Shown: piece by piece, positions 58,986 to 64,000 of the stretch
Numbering within the stretch: position 1 is the stretch's first letter
How the letters are laid out: the number at the start of each line of letters is the position of its first letter
NCBI GenBank assembly: GCA_958298945.1
Contig: OY282606.1
Coordinates: forward strand, 74,201,622 to 74,265,621
Source of the DNA: Atherix ibis
Taxonomy: Eukaryota > Arthropoda > Insecta > Diptera > Athericidae
DNA length: 64,000 nt
Direction of reading: 5' to 3'
Translations under genes and position numbers: made by a program
The notes under the pieces: model-generated
The model's database searches: none
What the model was told of the DNA's origin: nothing
The model's input: the letters and a program-made list of their open reading frames with translations, nothing else

Positions 58986-60194
58986 TACTTAAAATAACAC
59001 ATATGTTTAGTAACTTTGAAATGGCATAGCTGACTTTTTAAAATTCGAAATGAATCCTAATTTTATATTATATTATTTTTCAATAATATATTGTAGTAAG
59101 ATAATGTACTCTTTAATACAACAATTTAACAATAATGTCCTCAAATAAAATTACCGTCAAAATTTAAAAATAAGTAGGCATCATGACAAGAAACAAAAAA
59201 GACCCCATCAAAATTCAGTAATAAAACACGAAAACACTATTAATTCTACAATACCAAAAGAACAAATATCAAAACAAAATACTTTTCGTAATCATAAAAA
59301 ACTAGAAATTTGGAAAAAAGGACTTAAATTAGATGTATTAATTCTTATACTTTGAACAGGTATTTTATTATAGCAGCAATATCTGTACTCTAATCTAACA
59401 AGTATCTACTAAATTAGATACGCTTGAATGAATCAAATTACCTAGATATTAAAAGAAACTCGTTTTGGGCTCTAAACAAATATATAGAAAAATTAGGTCT
59501 ACCACCTTGGAAAAAGTCTCTTTTAAAATTTAAAATTAGTAAATAAAATAGGGAAACTTGAATTTTTTCAATTTATTTTAGAATTTAATTACTTAATTTA
59601 TCACGCTTCTCGGACAAAACGCGAATCCCTCCGATTTGTTACCACTTTTTCTATTAAATATTGAAGTTTTTGCTTTTGGAATAACTGGACTGCATAGATT
59701 GAGTTCTAATCAAATACATACGTAGAAATTGAACTTTGATTTTCAATTATATATGCGGCTTTTTAATCAGTATTTTACTATCAATTGATAATATTAAGCA
59801 TTAGTACAAAGGTCTATTAATTATTTTTTTCAAGTTTTTTCCTAAATGGGTGATACCATATTACTTTTTGCTTATTCAAAATGATATAACGAAAAACCAT
59901 AAGTCAGCAGCGTGGTACCGATAATCTTTACATAATGCGGTGACTTTGAAGCATAATTTCAAAAATTAGAAAAAATCGCATATAAAAAAAGTGATAAAAA
60001 CTATAATTGTTTTTTTTTGTGTCAGATTAAGTAAGAGACCTAATTATGTACATAAGAAATCATTCTTAGTGATAATTATTTACTTTGTAAAAACCTTAAA
60101 ACGTATATGAATTTGTTCGATTTAATACTAAAAAGTTTTCAACAAAATAAACTAATTCTACAATAGTAAAATAGGGTTGGCTTTTACCACGTCT
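58986..60194. other. AT-rich intronic DNA, nothing recognised
   Basis: No coding sequence or element identified. Confidence 0.4.
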
Positions 60195-60816
60195 TGAGTT
60201 CGAATCTCAATCGACTTCAACTGGAATCCCCCTTAGCTCCTTGATTATACTTATTTGAATGTTATCGATATGCTTTCAAGTGGATTTTGATCTTAGGTAA
60301 CAAAAAAATGTCATACGGACTATGATCGGATGAATATAGGGGCTGGGAAACCACAGGATTTCTATTTTCCGGAAAAAAAACGCATTTGGTATAGATCACC
60401 GTACGACAGGGGCATTTTCAAGGAGCACTAATATTGATGGATGGTCTGACCTCACAAGAGCCCTCACTTGTTCTACATTTTTATCAGTTTTCGATGTTGG
60501 AGATCTCCCTGAGTGAGATTCGTTCTTCTTGGCTCTTCGAAATATCTTAATGCTACCAAAAACTTAAGCTATTGATAAGAAATATTTCGCAAAGGTTCAT
60601 CCCAACTTTTGGTAAGTTAAATTTATAGATTTACCAAACTAAACGGAAAATTTGTTGGCAAATTTAGTTATTCCATTTTTTGTAATGCCCTACAAAAACA
60701 TAACTTCACCTATCACACTTTATAGGGTGGCGTAGTAGCCGGACGACGTTGAAACTTGTACTGAGGGGTCCGTAGTGCTGTCAGATTGATGTCAGTTAAT
60801 TTTCGGTCACACCTCG
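60195..60816 (-). mobile_element. MLE-G copy 1: mariner-type remnant with one TIR
   Basis: The right end, read inward, is CGAGGTGTGACCGAAAATTA next to a TA at 60817-60818. Left parts match copy 2 (62735-63300): AGCTCCTTGATTATACTTAT against AGCTCCTTGATAATACCCCT, CTTTCAAGTGGATTTTGAT, and ATCAGTTTTCGATGTTGGAGA against ATCAGTTTTTGATGTTGAAGA. The complement has the C-terminal mariner-type text seen in copy 3 at 38035. No frame is open. Confidence 0.68.
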
Positions 60817-62229
60817 TACATAAAGAGAGAGCGATTTTTAAATAATACCAAATACACATAACTTCAGTTGTCGTGCCACTTCAGAATTTATATTTGAGTA
60901 TAAAATCACATAAATATTTTTTTTTTAAACTAAAAAATATGTAACATATTTTTTTTACTTATATCAGCGTCCTGATAGATTCTCTATAGGAAACTGATTT
61001 AACTTTCTCTTATAAGATTATTAAATAGTAATAATTATAAAATTTCTTTATTAATGGAAAATCAAATAAAAACAATACCTCGGTCATAGTAAAAAAAATA
61101 TATATAAATATCATTGTATATTGTATATACCAAATATTTTAAATTGTTTAATCGGGAATATGTTACACCATCGCGTACGGAAACGTCCTTATCTCTAACA
61201 AAGTCACGTAAAGCAATAAAATCATTTCAATGGGAGTCGAAAAATAAAACGGAGTACGTTCAATTTTGAATAAAAACGTCTTAAAATGAGCTGTTTTTTT
61301 ATTTTCTTTGGATGGTAGTGGATACGTTTTTATCCTTTTCTTATACATTGTTATAGACATATACTACTGCTTGCGTTTATCTTGAAGGGATGCAGGCCAA
61401 CATACAAAATATAAAGAAAAATCTCAAAAGCTGAGAAAAATAAGTTAGTCAAAAGAATAAAAATGCTCTTAAATAGAACGCGAAAAATGATTTTTTTTTT
61501 TCTTATACACAAACATTGTCCTCGTTAAATATTGAAAGAAGTTTAAATACAGACAAAATATTCGTTCTTCTCTACATTTTTGTATTAGTATTTGTTTGTA
61601 TGTATGTATTTATGTACATTCGGCGACTTTATATTTATGAAAGCTCCTTTTAGAAAAGTGAGATTTTTTCTCTTCCTACGAATTTTACAAAAGGATATAT
61701 ATTCTTCACTAAGCGTATAATCTACCAATGTAGATATATACAGTTATACTGATATGTACAAATACATATATATGTGCATTATGTAGATGAATATGTATAT
61801 CCAAGTTTCAAACATATCAATAGGGAAATTATTGTAAAAAATAGGTTTAGTTATACGAAGGAATATTGGATCAATGCGTTGGAATATGGGAAAATTAAAA
61901 AAGAGAAAATTCTTAAAAAATGCTCAAAAATAAAATATATTATTAAAAAAATAATTTAAATGAGAGTATATAAATATGAGTAAAGGAGAAAATATAAATT
62001 GGAAATATATAAAAAATTTTAACAACTTTAAATTCTTAAACATTTAAATTATCAATTCCTATGCATACGCAGTGTGGCCAAGTTATCCCCTTTTATCTAG
62101 TTCTCTTGGTAACATATTGAGGCCATCTGTTTTTTTTAAACTGTAATAAAACACATATATCGTAAGCAAACATAGCAATTTTTTATTGAATTTTGAATAA
62201 AAAACAATATTATTCATAATAAAACTGGA
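60817..62229. other. AT-rich intronic DNA
   Basis: Includes short tetranucleotide-like runs (TTTGTATGTATGTATTTATG near 61590) of a type common in fly non-coding DNA. No element or gene recognised. Confidence 0.4.
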
Positions 62230-62550
62230 TTAACAGCCTGGCCTCAATTTCTTGTCGAATATTATTCCATAGGTATTGAATTGTTCTTGGATGATTGGCA
62301 TTATTTTGACTGTCAATTAGCTTCAAATAAAAAAGTCCAACGAAGCGCAAAAACCACTTTTCTTTCCTTTCTTCTCTAATTTGCCTATCCCGTCATCCTT
62401 TGTCGCCAAATGGTCTTTAGTGTCATGGCGCTTAGAATTAATATTTCAGTACTAATGTTACTTGAAATGATAGCAAACAAACAAAAAGTCCAACTGTGTC
62501 AAATCGCAAGATCTTGGTGGCCAATTCACATCGATGAAATGTCATTTTAA
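62230..62550 (-). mobile_element. DD41D-type fragment with an internal insertion
   Basis: TTCTTGTCGAATATTATTCC and GTATTGAATTGTTCTTGGAT correspond to the C-terminal coding region of DD41D elements (complement). GTCAAATCGCAAGATCTTGG and TGGCCAATTCACATCGATGA correspond to the CDLTPLD and DVNWPP region. They are separated by about 155 bp of unrelated DNA bounded by AAAAAGTCCAAC at both sides (near 62330 and 62485). Confidence 0.55.
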
Positions 62551-62734
62551 CAAAAATACGTTGTTCTATTGTAAGCAACTCCATGACTAATATTATACTA
62601 CTTTATATATATTTGGTAGCTGTAAAAAAAAATTATAGTATGTGCGTTTTGACAGATATTTTGAAAGTTAACAAAGAAACCAACAGATGGTTCTGTCTAT
62701 ACATGGCGGATGATATTGTAACCCTGCTGGAAGG

Positions 62735-63300
62735 TTTCAAATGCAATCACCTTCAGCTCCTTGATAATACCCCTTTGGATATTGTCGATAGTGCCAAGAT
62801 GATTTCCTTTCAAGTGGTTTTTGATATAATATAACAAAAAAAGTTAGATCCACTGAACTAAGTTGAACAACGGTAATCCTATTTTTCGACACGAGGAACC
62901 ATTTTTCTGAGCTATTTAAGGACAATTCAACAGCTTCAATGTGAATCGATGATCTAACCTCAGAAGAGCACTTACTTGTTTCACATATTCATCAGTTTTT
63001 GATGTTGAAGACCTTTCTGAGCGAGGTTCGTCTTCCACTGCTGCTCCAACGCCTTATATTGTCGCAAAAAATTTGTGTGGATTCACAAAGCTCAACAAAA
63101 TTTAATGGAACATCGTTGCTTCAAATTTCGTTGTTCCATTTCTCCTGAATACATTACGTGTACAATAATACAACTTTACTTATTATGCTTTTTTGGATGG
63201 CGTACTTATCAGGTAACATTGAAGCGTGTTCCCGCATATAAACTTTGTGGGAAGACCGCAGAGTTGCCAGATCGCTTGCAATGATGCCAGTCTCATTACA
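62735..63300 (-). mobile_element. MLE-G copy 2: mariner-type remnant
   Basis: Collinear with the copy at 60195. The complement of 62840-62735 reads HLGTIDNIQRGIIKELKVIA, the same segment as in copy 3 at 38035. The terminal end is not clear. Frames are broken. Confidence 0.65.
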
Positions 63301-63351
63301 TTTCTAACACACTTGTATTTGTACGATTGGACTTCTAGTAAAAGGTATTAG

Positions 63352-63645
63352 GTGAGCCAATTTAGTAGTTAACCATTGAGACTAACTAGTGATTATCTTT
63401 GGTAGACTCCAGCTTGATCGGTACTAGATATAAAAAAGTCGTTTTGCATTTCCTATACAAATCCAGTACCTACAACAATAGAGAAATATTTAAAGTATTA
63501 AAAAATATATTTACAGAAAGCAACAGAAAAGTAGTAATTAAAAAAAAAACATAGAACTTAGAAACAAACGGAAAATTAATAATAAAAAATTAAAATCTTT
63601 ACTATTAACAAAAATATATTTACAAAAATTAAACTAATAAAGAAT
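63352..63645 (+). repeat. Dispersed repeat F, copy 2
   Basis: Same orientation as copy 1 at 23318-23600. It runs to within about 25 bp of the splice acceptor of the homeodomain exon, so the polypyrimidine tract directly follows the repeat. Family unknown. Confidence 0.68.
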
Positions 63646-63669
63646 TTGTTTTTTTTATCTTTTTGATAG

Positions 63670-64000
63670 AATATTTGGTATAAAGTGTACACGATGTTGT
63701 AATAGAATACTTCCGCACGACATGGTGATGAGAGCACAACACTACATATTTCATTTATCGTGTTTCATATGCTGTGTTTGCTGTCAACCTCTTCAGAAAG
63801 GTGAACAGTTTCTTATGCGAAGTGGTCAGCTATTTTGTAGACATGATTTTGAAAAGGAATTATATCTGTCACAACATTGTGAAGATGATTTAATGTTAGA
63901 TGATCCGATTAGACCTCGTGATGGCCGACGAGGACCTAAACGACCACGAACAATACTGACATCTGCACAAAGACGTCAATTTAAAGCATCGTTTGAGCTT
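63670..64000 (+). CDS. Lmx1: Lmx1-type LIM-homeobox gene, exon with LIM2 and start of homeodomain (residues 102-212, continues)
   Basis: After the acceptor TTTTTGATAG the first base completes an Arg codon. IFGIKCTRC then continues LIM1 directly into LIM2, as in vertebrate LMX1 (LFAVKC). LIM2 ligands: CTRC (residues 108-111), FHLSCFICCVC (His and three Cys) and FCRHD at 157-161. An acidic linker (CEDDLMLDDPIRPRDGRRG) is shorter than in vertebrate LMX1. The homeodomain starts with [20 protein letters not shown], nearly the same as the [21 protein letters not shown] of LMX1B, and is cut by the window edge in helix 1. The family binds TAAT-type DNA and controls neuronal and limb patterning genes. 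Flies have two LMX1-like genes; which one this is cannot be settled here. Confidence 0.95.

Larger units (their letters stand above)
56240..63669 (+). other. Lmx1 intron 2 (7.4 kb)
   Basis: Donor GTGAGT, acceptor with a long pyrimidine tract (TTTTTTTATCTTTTTGATAG). It holds a DD41D remnant with a tandem array (57425-58985), AT-rich DNA (58986-60194), MLE-G copy 1, AT-rich DNA with short (TATG)n-like runs (60817-62229), a DD41D fragment (62230-62550), MLE-G copy 2 and dispersed repeat F copy 2, which reaches to about 25 bp from exon 3. The part 56240-57424 shows nothing recognisable. Confidence 0.9.

Noticed and set aside
60185..60215. tRNA T-arm-like sequence (TTGAG TTCGAAT CTCAA)
   Set aside because: A 5-bp stem with a 7-base TTCGAAT loop is present, but no acceptor stem, D-arm or anticodon arm can be placed upstream.

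Overview
The window is AT-rich animal DNA with introns, almost certainly from a fly (order Diptera, probably a higher fly). The grounds are the LIM-homeodomain exons, the base composition, and a dense load of mariner-like elements (MLEs), including Mos1-type and DD41D (rosa-like) families. The species cannot be named from the sequence alone. There are no operons, CRISPR arrays or rRNA genes, and I found no convincing tRNA.

One host gene is recognisable: an Lmx1-type LIM-homeobox transcription factor on the + strand, running out of the right edge. I assemble three coding exons: 41006-41111 (start codon, N-terminus), 56041-56239 (LIM1) and 63670 to beyond 64000 (LIM2, linker, start of the homeodomain). 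The introns are about 14.9 kb and 7.4 kb. Splice phases match at both junctions and no in-frame stop appears in the first 212 residues. A GC-richer block about 0.6-1.2 kb upstream of the start codon (39840-40400) is the best promoter or 5' UTR candidate.

The first 40 kb holds no host gene I can identify and reads as a transposon graveyard. From left to right: an unclassified repeat (208-638), an RTE-like non-LTR remnant (840-1700), a mariner split by a second mariner (2732-3855), a full mariner with TA target sites (6105-7330), a mariner with an intact 349-aa transposase (7449-8726), a Mos1-like mariner (11024-12205), a jockey-like element (12440-15500) with a mariner inside it, a DD41D remnant (15785-16515), and a three-level nest (mariner in hAT in mariner, 20085-22246). 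These are followed by further mariners (22294, 28795, 32644), a DD41D remnant (about 27270-28260) cut by a Harbinger-like MITE, and smaller fragments.

The Lmx1 introns hold more of the same families: two MLE-D copies, two jockey-like remnants, four or five DD41D fragments (one with a 138-bp tandem array) and two MLE-G fragments. The 1-kb surroundings of exons 1 and 2 carry no recognisable element, whereas a dispersed repeat runs to within about 25 bp of exon 3. MLE-A, -B, -C, -D, -E, -G and -J are working names used here for mariner families told apart by their terminal inverted repeats (TIRs) and transposases. They are not database names.
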